DNA from: Pholis gunnellus
Taxonomy: Eukaryota; Chordata; Actinopteri; Perciformes; Pholidae
Length of the DNA: 64,000 nt
NCBI GenBank assembly: GCA_910591455.2
Contig: OU342819.1
Location: 6,884,833-6,948,832, forward strand
Direction: 5' to 3'
In this document: positions 46,976-59,165 of the stretch, in pieces
How the letters are laid out: the number at the start of each line of letters is the position of its first letter
Numbering within the stretch: the first letter of the stretch is position 1
Notes under the pieces: model-generated
Seen by the model: only the letters and a program-made list of their open reading frames with translations
What the model was told of the DNA's origin: nothing
Database searches by the model: none
Made by a program: the position numbers and the translations under genes

Positions 46976-49857
46976 TTGCGTTTTCTTTTTAGTTTTCTTT
47001 TTTTCTCACGCCCTTCTAAAAGCGTTTCTCACGTATAGGTTTCTGCATGATGACGCTGCTACATATACAGCACACATACTGTATATCCTTATAGTCAGTG
47101 TATTAGTAACTTAGATGGCGGTCTTCTCCCAGTTCAGAGAGGCAGACAGGAGTACCCACACAGCAGCTAAGCAACGTACTGCTGTGGACGCCTCGTTAGT
47201 TTGGTTTGTAATTGGTAAAATTACAGTTTTGTTGCTTTGAAGAAAGCATAGGTAACGTACAGACAGACATTTCCAACGGCGAACTGAAGCCGCTACATTG
47301 CTCTTTTCAAAGCCACAGATCTCCGTTGACAAGACAGTAATATCTATGAAAACACTGGAGTATACACTAATCTGGGGAAGTACCAGAAGTACATTTTAGG
47401 TCCTTATGTAACATTAAAATACTGCCGAGATGTTTCTGCGTTAGTAATCATTATCATCTAATATATTGTATATAATGATATAACTGATGAATCACATCTG
47501 TTTTATGGCCTGCAACTTTCATGTACTTTACTTTACCTTCCAGCTGCAGCCTCAGCCCCCCCCCCCCACAAAACCCTCAGATATACCGACTGCACACTAC
47601 CTGCCAAGAAAGACAACGTTAGCGCCTAGAAGGTGAACACAGTGGAGCCTGATGTTTCCTACAGGAAATTTGTGAACCAGAGCTCAACACTTCCTCCATC
47701 ACTGGTAATACGGAAGTGACTTTGACATGTCACAGTAAGAAAAGCACAGGTGCACATAACTAAACGGTGGCTGAATTCCATTAGCTCCCATAGTTTCAGG
47801 ATGCTGGTATTGTGCATGCTGGCTCATTGTTACACTGCCGTGACTTACTGGGGCCCTTGAATAGAACAGAGACATTGTTAATGTCATTACTGTGTTTTCC
47901 TGCTGTGACAAGAGGAGTTTGTCAATGTTGCTGTAAGATAACGTGTAATAAGGTTAGATTTCTGTAGCACACACTGCCCTCAAATCGGTAAATGCAAAGG
48001 CTGCCAACGCCAAGCTTTAGAACTGAAATGTCAGTGGTTCACTGGAGGCAGTCATACACAAACAGCATCCGCCGATTCACAGTCGTGTCTTTGTGGGATG
48101 CAACTCGTAGATGGGATGGTCGTGCATGTGAAAAAAGAAAAAAAAAAATGCTCAATGACATGCAACAGGCCGCACTCCAAATACGTTCGGCGAGCGAGCC
48201 CAGTGATCGTGGTTTCCCGAGAAACCCACTTGTAATAAACATTCAGAATCGGAGTGTTTTGAAGGGCAAGTCCTCCCTGGTCTCAGCGGCCGCAAGCGTA
48301 TTTACAAACAGCTGCCGATTCCCCCCGATGAGACCAAAGATTCCTCTGTGCACTTCCCATGGGAAAGGCTGGGCCGACATGGAGATGAAACGACATTCCA
48401 GCCAAACGAGGATTCTGCAGTAAAAAAAAATGGTAGCAAACAACATGTTAATGTCACGTCTCTACCCAGAGGGGCCATTCTGGGCTCTCTTGAGACGTTG
48501 GTACACAAACATGAAAGCACTTAATTGGAGGATATCAAAACAACATTTACGAATGTCACAGGCAAAGTTAGACTAATGAGTTGGTTTGCTGACAATCTTT
48601 TTATTTAAAATCAAATATTGTCCAGTCAAAGTTATCCCTCTGAAAGCGCGGACATTTTGAGCACATATAACATATCTGATGATGAAGCCAACAGCAGCAT
48701 CTGAATCATTACAGATTTGTGCAAAGCGTCCTGTGATCTATCATCCCAGATGATGTTTACCCACCAGCGATAAAATGGAATTTTTAAGGGGTTTAAGGAT
48801 ATTCACTTGATAAAATATCAGCAGGAATGATTGACTCTTTGATATAACTCATCCTCTAATCACCGAGGCAGCCTGCAGCCTGAGTCTCATTTTCCAACAC
48901 TGCTGTGAGTTTCAGTCCACCTCGGGACTCGGATCCCTCGCCACCTCTTTTTATTTTTTGTCATTGCGTTGCATGTTGTCCTGTACACACACAAACGCCA
49001 TTAAAGATTAAATTAGATGCAAATGAACTGCTCAGCTATCTTGCACCTCGCACGAACAATACGAGTTAGATAAACGCAGGCTCCTCTCCAACACTCCCTC
49101 TGACTGCAGTGCTGGGTGCTCGGGGCCAGTGGGTACATGTTGGGTGTGCCAGCACAGGAAGCAGCACTCATCCTGTGCCACCTTCTGCTCTTGTTGCAGG
49201 CAGGAAATACCACCATGACCCGACACTGATAAGGACAAGGAGCTGAACAGCGGCCGCGTGGTAAACAGCGCCGGACAATAGAGGGACCATATACTCTGTG
49301 TTTATGTTTGAGAGAGTGACAAAGAGATTGATGGAGATGGGAAAACGAAAAGGAAGGTTTTTAGTTGTTGTTTTTTAAGGGAAAGGGAATAGTTTGTATG
49401 CCAACCCATCAAATACGGCAGCTTGATCAGTGGCCCTATACGCGCCAAAACTATGCTTCATGCACCACTCAAGTGTCAGTTCTGAAGGAGCAGGGCTGCC
49501 ACTGGTGGGCTTAAAAAGTGTGTTGGGGTGTCGTAGTATAAAGAGCGGAAAAGGTCTGTATGGGGAGGAAGTCGGGTCGGATGGATGGGTCAAACAAACT
49601 CCTGTTCCGTGTGAATCTAAACGTACTTAACTTATTTAACGTGATCTTTTTCTAAACTGAAGCTAATTAAGCTAATGTACCTAACTTACGTATGTATGTA
49701 ACGTGACGTATATTGGGATCTAACATTTCAGATGCTAAACCACATATTGAAGTCTATCAGACAGAAGAATGACGCTAAAGGGGCCACTGACCAAGCGTCT
49801 GCAGGTGGCTAGCTGGGAGTGAGAATGTGTTGCGTGAGCATAAGGACTTTTAAAAAG
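46976..49857. other. Gene-free DNA
   Basis: No exon or gene recognised. A C9 run at about 47558 and decayed AAGTAC-type words near 47385-47540 (perhaps the far part of the repeat starting at 46897) are the only structures noted. Confidence 0.45.
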
Positions 49858-50045
49858 GAATAAAAGGAATACTTTGACATGTATGGATATGCGCTTATTC
49901 ATTTTCTTGCTGAGAGTTAGATGAGAAGATGGATTTACACTCTCGTGTCTGTACCGTAAATATCAGGCCACAGCCAGCAGGCTGTTAGCTTAGCTTAGCA
50001 TCCAAGACTAGAAACAGAGGGGAAACAGCCAGCCTGGCTCTGTTA
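49858..50045 (+). repeat. TTAGCTTAGC-family repeat, well-preserved copy
   Basis: TAAAAGGAATACTTTGACAT, GAGAGTTAGATGAGAAGATG, CTCGTGTCTGTACCGTAAAT, GCTGTTAGCTTAGCTTAGCA and AGCCAGCCTGGCTCTGTTA follow the family consensus as I know it. It is the best copy of the family in the window. Confidence 0.75.
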
Positions 50046-51689
50046 CACACATTTTGTGCACATTCAAATAAAATGATTGTGGTTTCCCGAATTGTATAAC
50101 TGTGAATGAATAAATACTTTGTTAATAAATACGATCCTAATAAGCATTTTACTGTATATTCATTACAACCGTGTCATATTGTAAATCTTGACAGTAGGAG
50201 TTATTGACAAACAACACTTTAAAATGTCCTGCTTAAAAACAACATTACAGCGTGACATGAAGCACTTATTGTTTGTATATTGTGTGAGATTAAATAAAGT
50301 GTTAGAGAAATTGCATCATCTTTGTGAATGTGGTCCAAATGTGTTCACTATCACTCGCGAAAAAAACTCTGAGCCAGCATTGGTCATTCTCTTGGCCCAG
50401 CGAGAACTATGTCAAATATTTTGAGATGCACAGTTGAAATACATTGCTGTGACGCCAATGGATTTAATTTAACGCCTCATTCCAAGAGCTTTTCCTCGGC
50501 CCGGCGCAGTCATTTTCCCTCGCCAGTTTGTACATTTACCGTGACTGTGAACATGCATTTACTTTCAGCCACTCCATGGAAATTGAGGCGAAGCTCAGCT
50601 CTTGTGGACGACTTTGATCATGGAAAACCGGCTTGCAATTCCTTCCTTTTAAAACAAACTGTGCATGACATAAAGTGAGATTGAATCTCTGCATGTTCCC
50701 TCGGAGCCTTTGCGTCCACACAGCATGCAAATGACAAGGAAATGACATCCCTCCTCTAACAGAGCCATTGTGGGCTTTGTTTAGTGCAGCCACTGTATTG
50801 CAGTTCCATATAGTGCAGCTAATGAGGCTCAGAACAAGCTGCTGATGGAATATCATAACATATCCTCTGAAAACAAGCTGCGCATATTTACAGATGACAC
50901 GGCTGAATACTGATGTCTCTGTTGAATCGATGCTTCCAGATAAAACAGATTTTTCTATTTGGACAAAGGCATCAATTTCACCTTTACTCATCAGATCGAA
51001 TGAAGTTCACTCCTGCTTTTGGAGCCAACCACCTCTTTTTTCGTTGCCAGGTCCCAGTGAGCTTGTCCAAACAGAGTGACTGCCAGCTTTCTCGCTGCGA
51101 GGAATTTCCTTGCAAGCGCTCCCACCACCTCTCCTGACACCGGCATGATTAAGATATTTCAGGAAATCACATTTAAGCGTTCATATCTGCTCTGACGCAA
51201 ACGCAAGAGTTTTTATTAATTCATGTCTCTCCTTTTTTTTTTTCTTTGCTGGAATTTTATCATGAGGTCCGATGTGAAATGGGATGTTTCTCAGATGAAC
51301 AGGACTCTCCCTGAAAATGTGTCCGAGGGATTAAGATGTTAATAAAAACATGAGGTAATAGTTTCTCAGTATCAAGTTTTTATAATGTTCCAGTGATTTA
51401 AAAAGGCCAGAAACTGAATCAAAACCAAAGAAGTGTCTTGCAGTGTTTGACAGATTATATAAATCAGAACCAAGTTTACCTGGTCCTCCGCCTCTAGCTT
51501 TAAAATCCCATCTTTCCTGTTTAGTTCTGCATCTGGTTGCATCAGTGACTGAGAGCGTAGAGAAAAAGACTGTTTACAACATTGTGAAAAAAGGGTGTTA
51601 CAACATAATCAGCTGCTTCATGCACAATACCAACACTGTCAGTGATGTGTCGGCCTTTGTTAACACGGATAACAGAACCAGTCTTTTCT

Positions 51690-51727
<38 letters not shown>

Positions 51728-53634
51728 TCAAGATCAGAACTTGAAGTGCTTTAAAAGGTTCAGATGAGTGAACAAGAAGTGAGTATTCATGACGTTTTCT
51801 TTCTAATGCAAGATTAAGAAATCCACGGTCGGAATTCAAAGCCCCCAACATCTTACATTGAATTTGTAACATTTCTGCGTCTCTTTCAGGCAGCAGAGCA
51901 GAGCGGCCCTCAGCCATAATAGATTAGCGGAGGAAGGTTTCCCTAAATGTGCTTTCAATGTGCTAGTGGGAGTAGGCAGAGCAGTCCACAGCGATCCATT
52001 CAGGACTATATATTCCGGCATAATGTGTTCTACATAAAAGGCCATTTCCTCCACAGCAGCCCATTTTCATGCGCGCTGGCACTGTCCTAAAACCCTGCAG
52101 AGGAAATGGACACGCTGCGTCTATTTCCAGGACAGCCTCCGTGGTCCAGGCTCATTAAAATGTATTACCGTTATGGCTCAACTTACACCTCAAGTTGCTG
52201 CCTAAGCTCTTTTGTTTTAAGTGCAGCTGCTGGGTGAGGTGAATTTTTCCTCCGATGGCGGTAACCTTCAGCCCACGGAGACATTGTTAGAGGCACATGA
52301 GGTGAAAAGGTTTCCAATCTGATAAGAGTGCAGTGTGGATGTGTGTGCCGGCCAATCCGGCTTTATCGCGTGGAGATTTTCCAACTGACCCAAACCACGT
52401 CTGCGACTGCCAACCCGAGCACGAGAACAATGATAGCAGTGGCTGTGTGTCGCAGGATTTATATATTGTAATACCGCTGCTGCTGCTACTGCTGGCTGTT
52501 TCTGTCCAGAGGAAAGAGTGTGGTCACCTGGAATCAGCCACAAAATTGCAGCTCACGTTCAAGGCTCGCATTTTTCAAGTGGGCCTATTGTGTCTGAGAC
52601 TATTTGCGGTGTAGTGGAAAAGGAAAGGGCAGCGATGACGTATTTAAAATATGTTTAGAGAATAGTCAGCGTGACTTCAAATTATGATTCAGAATTTGGA
52701 GCCATTCAGTTGCACGTAGAGGGACATGATGCTATTCTTTTAAATGTCTTTTCACAGGTCAAAGGTCAGGAGCAGCGCTTCCACATAATGTCAACAGATA
52801 AATATCATTAAATGATAAACTCACTTCAAAAGATCCACCACCTTATGCGCGACTTTCTAAGCCACAGCTTAGGCTTTGCAGGCGAGTACGGGTGACATTT
52901 TGCTCTATTCGATAGACAGAAAACAAGTTACAGAGTGGTACAATATGTCAGGCACTGTCCTGGAAGTGAGGAGAATAGTCACTGCTGAGGCATCAGCATG
53001 CTTCAAAATAAGCCGCATAGTCTGAACTCCTAAACCTCCTCCACATACACGTTTCTGTTGGATTTGGGGGGGAGAGGTACAAGAATGACTCTCTGTGTCG
53101 TTTCAACACCTTCTCACGCCGAACTCGTCACACAGGGAAGCTTGGTCAAGACCCCTTGGCGACGCTTTTTAACGCACTGGTTAACCCTTTAGTGTCATTT
53201 TTTTTTACCATGCAGGGTGTGTTGAGTGAGGGAGTAGTTTGGGGCTTACCTGGCTTGCCCGAGCAGAATACCGACGAGCAGTCGGACACAGTGATAGACG
53301 TATAAAAGATTTGGAGGTATTAGACTTAAGAGTTCTCAGAAAAATACAAGAAACATGTGTCTTTCAGTCGAACAGGCGCTCAGCAAAGCCGGCCCCAACA
53401 CATGTGATAGCAATACACCTGGGTCTCTGAGTTAGTTGATGAGGCCCGCCCACCTCCTCACGAGGGCCTGCAGCTGTCGATTCTTGTGACGTTCACGTCC
53501 ACATCACACAGAATTGGCTAGATATGTGGAGGGGAGACACTCTGGCTCTCTTTTTTTTCAATCTTTGCTCAACTGCTTCAGACTTCTGACTACAATGGAG
53601 TGCAGCACCATGAATGCCTTTGAGGAGAGACAGT
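50046..53634. other. Gene-free DNA
   Basis: No gene recognised on either strand. The only clear repeat is (CT)16 at 51691-51723. Stretches such as 50440-50640 are non-repetitive and could be conserved regulatory DNA, which a single sequence cannot show. Confidence 0.45.
51691..51723. repeat. (CT)16 microsatellite
   Basis: 33 bases of uninterrupted CT. Confidence 0.95.
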
Positions 53635-53819
53635 TTAGAGCTCTCATGCCTGTGCATTAAATATGAAGCCACGGCGACCAGCCCAAAGATATTCTGCCAC
53701 ATAACTCCCTCAAAATCACATCTTGTCGGTTTTACACTTTGGTTTTTGCATGAATCAATCCAACCAGAACGCGTTAATTAGTGAGCCTTAGAGGTTCTTG
53801 TGGATTTAGTCTGTTTACC

Positions 53820-53965
53820 CATTTCCAGTCCTTGTGCTAAGCTAAGCTAACTGGCTGCTGGCTGTAGCCTCATGACAGACATGAGAATGGTCTCGATCTT
53901 CACATCTAACTCCCTGAAAAAAGCGAATAAGCCTATTTCGCAACATGTAAAACCATCCCTTTAAG
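53820..53965 (-). repeat. TTAGCTTAGC-family repeat, reverse copy
   Basis: Plus-strand words TGCTAAGCTAAGCTAACTGG, CTGGCTGTAGCCTCATGACA, TCTTCACATCTAACTCCCTG and CATGTAAAACCATCCCTTTA are the reverse complement of the family. A further fragment in the opposite sense (CATTAAATATGAAGCCACGG) lies at about 53650-53690. Confidence 0.7.
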
Positions 53966-54483
53966 ACGACAGAAAGAACTAATTGGTTTCATGCAAACAG
54001 TACATCAGTTTATGTAATGTGATAGATTAAGAGAAACCTGCTCATCTCAGGCTCTGTCTTCCCATCAGCAGTGACACACGAAGCCTCCACAGAACCGTAT
54101 GTATTTATTTAACTTCATAGAGACACTCATCCAGCACTCATCTCTCGTCTAACGAGGCCCCTAACTCCAGATGTTCTGACTAAAGCAGCTGCCAGCTGTA
54201 TCCGTCAGGCATACTGTACCGCCTATAGGACCTGCACTCCACTCTCTTCTCTCTTTCTATCTGTCGCCATCAATTCCTCTTGAAATGGTTCTGTAGTTTC
54301 ATGGAAAAGCAGTAAGGAATGCCCTGGCACTGGACTACATTACCATTATACAGCAGAGCCCTTCTCCCTGCTCACTGTGCCGGCTCCAGGCTGCACGTCT
54401 TAATCTTCACCACTGTGTACACTTGTTGTCCAGCTAGTACTATGGCAACTGTTCTGCTTGAACTCTGCTATGATATCTGGAGT

Positions 54484-54484
<1 letters not shown>

Positions 54485-54554
<70 letters not shown>
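54485..54554. repeat. (AG)35 microsatellite
   Basis: 70 bases of uninterrupted AG. Confidence 0.97.
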
Positions 54555-54555
<1 letters not shown>

Positions 54556-56774
54556 AACAGGCGGAAAAGCAATAAAGAGTGAGCATTAAAATGCCAGCTC
54601 AGCTCCCAGAGCAGAGCGGTGAAGTGCGGACGGACTCGGAGGGAAGGCGAGGTCCCTCTGCTCTGTTGGTGTTGGCCGGCGTTCATCTGGCTGTGATGGC
54701 TTCAGCTCTCATCATTAGCCATTTACCGGCTCAACCAGGGGATCACGTCACACACACAAAAAAAAGGCACAATGCCTGTTTAAATGATAAAATAATGTGA
54801 TTAAAAGCAAACCTAATTGGTTATGGCAACATGGGCGGGCAGATGTCCAAACACACGGAATAAGACAACTGCACATCATTTTAATTCTGCCACTAACGCC
54901 CCATCAGAGCTGATTTTTTTTGGAGGTCAGCAGATGTTTTAGGCTCAGTTCCTATGATGATGGTGTGGGGCACCAACAGATGAGTGAGTCACAACCTTCA
55001 CATCAATGCTGCTCATTGATTATTTATCAGGGCAACAATGCTCGCATGGCAGGGCCTCAAACACATGCAGATTCTGAGGCCTCCTGTATTAAATGAATGG
55101 AGCCAAGTCCTTTGCAAAGCCCCATTAATTATGAAAGCGGAGGCGGGATTTGAAAACGTGTTAATTTACAAAGCATGTAAAGAGCGCGTGCTGCGCTGTG
55201 TTCTTTCATGCTGCAAAGAGACATGAAATTAAAGAGCTCTGCTTTTACTGAATCAAAGACATTTTAAAAGTAGTTAATTAATCGCAGTGTCCAGGAAGCT
55301 GAAAGAGGTTCAGTGAAACAGTTTTTAAAATCCGAGTCTTACTTTTGTATTTCTGTGCTCTCTGGATGTGATGATTCTGCTTGACGAAGCTTTACACTTT
55401 AAAGGTTTATTCTGTTTTAAAGCTGTGGCCACATCTTCAGATCCAAGCAATTAAAGACGGACGTGTAACATGTCATCATAACTAAAATAAAACAGGACCG
55501 TTTTATTGTGATTAGTTAGCAAAGAGTTGATTTTAGTTCTGATTTGGCAAACCCCCCCAAAAAGTGAAGTTAAGATAAAAACAATGAGCGGAAAGAAACT
55601 AAAAAGTTAAGTAGACCTGAGAAGAAGCCCTCTCACATCACAGGTCCACATAACAATACTACTAACAGTCTGTGAGCGTTGATTCACACGTGTGTCTTGG
55701 ACAACTTTAGAGAAAAACCAGTCCAGACAGCTCTGAAGCCAAGAATTTCGAGACCACTAATCTCTGTTGATGCTCCTCGGGCCTGATGCGTGGTTCACAG
55801 ACGCACACTCACACAGACGCATGCACAGACAAATACTAAAGCGGGAATGATGTCATTCGTGCATACATCCATGCTGGGGCGACTAAATTCCAAAAAAACT
55901 AATTGCACAGTCAAATGCAGACACGCAGACTTGGAGAAAAGTTGGCACACGTACACATACAGAGTTAAAGACCAGCACATGTGGGAGCACTTAACGGAGT
56001 TCTGGCCCCTTCCTGACTTCAGTTTCACCTATGTCGAGTTTCTTTGTAGTTCAGGGGAGGGTTAGTCTGCCGCAGCCATAACATGTGTAATGTACCATAA
56101 CTGGGGAGAGATTAGAAAACATTCTGCTGGAATCAGGAGACAGTATGGAGTTTGGCGTGCAGCGTGCATGAGTATTATGTGTGAGAGAGAGAGAGGAATA
56201 AAGCTCAGGCAGTATATCAACGTAAGCTGTGCTGGGGTGTGCATGGGTGTTTACAGGGTATGGGCCACTGACCCCGAATAATCAGCGGCCATTTCTTTCC
56301 TCCGCGTACAGTCGACACCCCTTTGCTGCGCGTCTTGAATCCAGAACCGCCGCAGTCAGTCGACACCGACCTTTCACAGACACAGCACTTCTAACGTATT
56401 TATAGTGTGGTATTTCCCCCTGCTTGTTGCCCTTAACCGAGCCCACCTTCCTTTGTTATTCCTTCTGGAGAGGGCATGACATTTGTGGTATACGCGCCAT
56501 TCTTTCACTACGCTCTCATAACAGGCAGCCGGACGAGGTTAAAGGGTTATCCAGTTGACAGACGAACTGAACACCCAGTGGTTTGAAAAACAGGAGGAAC
56601 AATGACATCCGCAGCATTACATAAGGAAACATGAAATAAAGGATACTATTAAAACAAAACCATTATTACACATCATATTCATTTTACACGCCAATACGTA
56701 CAAGAAACTGCACTGGAAAAAGGGACAGTTTAAGAAAGTTATAATATGTTAGCTCAGGATGAACAGAATCCTAA

Positions 56775-56985
56775 TCTATGGAAGCCCTGAGAGGGAAGTG
56801 TTGGAAAAAAGATTCTGGTGATTTATTTTATTTATCAGAACATGGGGGAAGTGGTGCACCTCAGCCTCTTGTGGGCGAAATGAGTATTACAACAACACAA
56901 ATGTTTTTCACACCTGTTTTTCACAGATTAACAAAAAAAGAATTTGGCAGAATTAAGTCATAAACACAGGAGAGAAAACATTTGA
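56775..56985 (+). repeat. Unnamed interspersed repeat, copy 1
   Basis: Shares TATGGAAGCCCTGAGAGG, AGAACATGGGGGAAGTGGTG and TTAAGTCATAAACACAGGAG with segments at 63450-63830, at moderate divergence. I do not recognise the family. No terminal repeats are obvious. Confidence 0.55.
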
Positions 56986-57022
56986 GATAAGACTCACTTT
57001 CTCACCTCTCCTCTGCATAAAC

Positions 57023-57438
57023 CTTAAAGCTGCACTCCAGTGATTTATTAATTGTACTCCGACAAAGTTGGGAGACTCACAAGTAAGGGATGAAAGTTAC
57101 CCACACAAAGGACTTTTATTTTATTTTATTATTTTTTATTATATTCATCCCGATAAGGGGGAAATTTGTCTCTGCATTTGACCCATCCCTGTATATAGGG
57201 GGCAGTGGGCTGCCCATGACAGGCGCCCTGGGAGCCGTCAGGAGTTCAGTGTCTCGCTCAGGGGCACTTTGACACAGGACACGTCCCGGCTAAGGAACGA
57301 ACCGTCGACCTTCCGGTTACCCTGATGACATCAACTGTTATACAAGTGTTTAGATGGTACTGCACAAGTAGTATTGTTATATATATGAAATTGAACTTCT
57401 TCACTACTTGTGTAAAATTGGTGGAGTGCCCCTTTAAG
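57023..57438. mobile_element. TTAA-flanked MITE containing a SINE
   Basis: Ends CTTAAAGCTGCACTCCAGTG and, reversed, CTTAAAGGGGCACTCCACCA are inverted repeats. TTAA occurs at 57024-57027 and 57434-57437. About half of the interior is an inserted tRNA-type SINE. The element is thus older than the SINE. Confidence 0.7.
57112..57330 (-). mobile_element. tRNA-derived SINE (minus strand), nested in a MITE
   Basis: On the minus strand the head has a box B-like GGTTCGTTCC (57301-57292 region), followed by body words CCTGAGCGAGACACTGAACT and GGCAGCCCACTGCCCCC, and the tail GGATGGGTCAAATGCAGAGA with AAATTTCCCC and an A/T-rich end. This order is that of an abundant teleost SINE. Box A is poorly preserved, so it is probably inactive. 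Confidence 0.65.
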
Positions 57439-58964
57439 TTGAAATGATTTCATTGGCATATTTCAAAGCAGTTATATTTTTGATCCAGCTTCATATCAAG
57501 TGCACAGACGTGAGAGTATGAGGTATCGATCGACTCATTTAAATCTCAGCAAGAAAGCAAATAAGCAGATTTTCCAAAAATATCGAGTCAGACACTGTTT
57601 CGATTTTAGTTTGACGCGAGCAAAGTCCTCTTGAATTACACAACAGTCACCTTGACAACAACAACAACAACTAAACTGACCTCACACGAGGGGTTTTGGA
57701 GGCCTCGGGAGCTGGATCTGTGTTTTACGGCCACACACGTCGGTGGCTTACACGTGTTCCCATTACAGTCCCACAAATCTGCGGCGCCGGGTCTCTGGCT
57801 TGGCCCCCCGGAGCCTGTGTGGTCTCCTGTTACTGGGAGGACTGTTTATCCACCTGCACAGCGCCGCTGCAGATCACATCACTTAGCCGGGAGGTGATAG
57901 TGAGCCATTAGGACTTCATCCTGCAGCCCTCAAGGTCTGATGGGCTGCACGGGGAAGAGAGGAGGGGAATGATGAATCTTCTTCTCTTCTCTTTATTTTT
58001 CTACCTACATCTTCCTCCTCTCGTTCTCTCGCCATTTGTCTCTTTCTGTCTCACACTCCCCTCCACTGCTTCTCTGACACTTTTTTTCCTTCCTTCTTCT
58101 CTCCCTACTCTCTTGTCACCTTTTTATTCTCTTTCCCTTTAAAACAAACCCACCTCTTCTCTCTGCGTATATTCTCTCCATCAATTACTGCCATTTTTTC
58201 AGCACCGACCTCCCAAGCTTCCCCTGTGTGTCTCCATCTCTGCCCTCGTCCTCTTCACTCACATGCACACAAGCATATTAAATGCGTGGCATCGTAGCGC
58301 ACACTAGAAACACTCACATCCATTCATTACGATTAGCAATTCTCCCTCAAGGGCAAATGTCTCTTCCTTCTTCCTGTGCGAAGTCATGTTATTCTTAGCA
58401 TCTATACAGTTACAGTAAATTGCTGTAAGTTTTCTGCATATAACGTGTTAGCCCCCCCGTCCCTCTCTATCTATCTCTCTCACACACACAGACACAAACA
58501 CAAAGTTAGACTATTGTGATTGTTTTCTGTTACCAATTCAGCTTCAGTGGGAGAGAGTAAAGGTCAGCTCTTGTGTCCGGCCTGCTGGGAAGCCCCTATC
58601 CAAACATATTCACTCACAGAGACACGGCTATTCAAACTCTTATTGTTTCCAGAATTGGATTTAGATTTGATGTTTGGGTTTGTTTTTTGTTCCACCAGAC
58701 GCAAGTCGTGCAGATCATGCAGATGCACCACGGCATATAGCCTCTGAACAGCTACGTTTGCCCTGTTAGTACATACAAGACTTCAAATTGTAGAGCTCAA
58801 ATAAGTGAGACGGCATTGTAGATATCGGAGATGACAAATGACACCACCAGCATCTGCAGCTCCACGAATACACGTACTAAAAGATAGTACAACGTAGTAC
58901 AATTACAAGTACTGTTATTGATAGGAAACTTATTTTTTATACAAACGTCGGCATTCAATGTATT

Positions 58965-59165
58965 ACAGTCATTTAGTAGATACTTTTATCCAAAGCGACT
59001 TACAATTCAGATTCTATCACAATTCTTTAATTAGTTAGGGTTAAGTGTCTTGCTCAATCACACCGACATGCGACGAGTGGATCCTGAGCCGGGGATCGAA
59101 TCGCAGATCTTCTGATTGAAGGACGGCCCTGCGCTCCACTTCGCCACAGTCGCCACAGTCGCCCT
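58965..59165 (-). mobile_element. tRNA-derived SINE (minus strand)
   Basis: On the minus strand a tRNA-like head contains a box A-like GTGGCGAAGTGGAGCGCAG and a box B GCGATTCGATCCCC (59104-59091), then body GAGCAAGACACTTAACCCTA and the conserved tail GTAAGTCGCTTTGGATAAAA with GTATCTACTAAATGACTGTA. This is the standard layout of a teleost tRNA SINE. A 9-bp CGCCACAGT is tandemly duplicated at the head end (59142-59159). Confidence 0.8.

Larger units (their letters stand above)
53966..57022. other. Gene-free DNA
   Basis: Besides the GA microsatellite at 54485 and the repeat at 56775, no gene or element was recognised. Confidence 0.45.
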
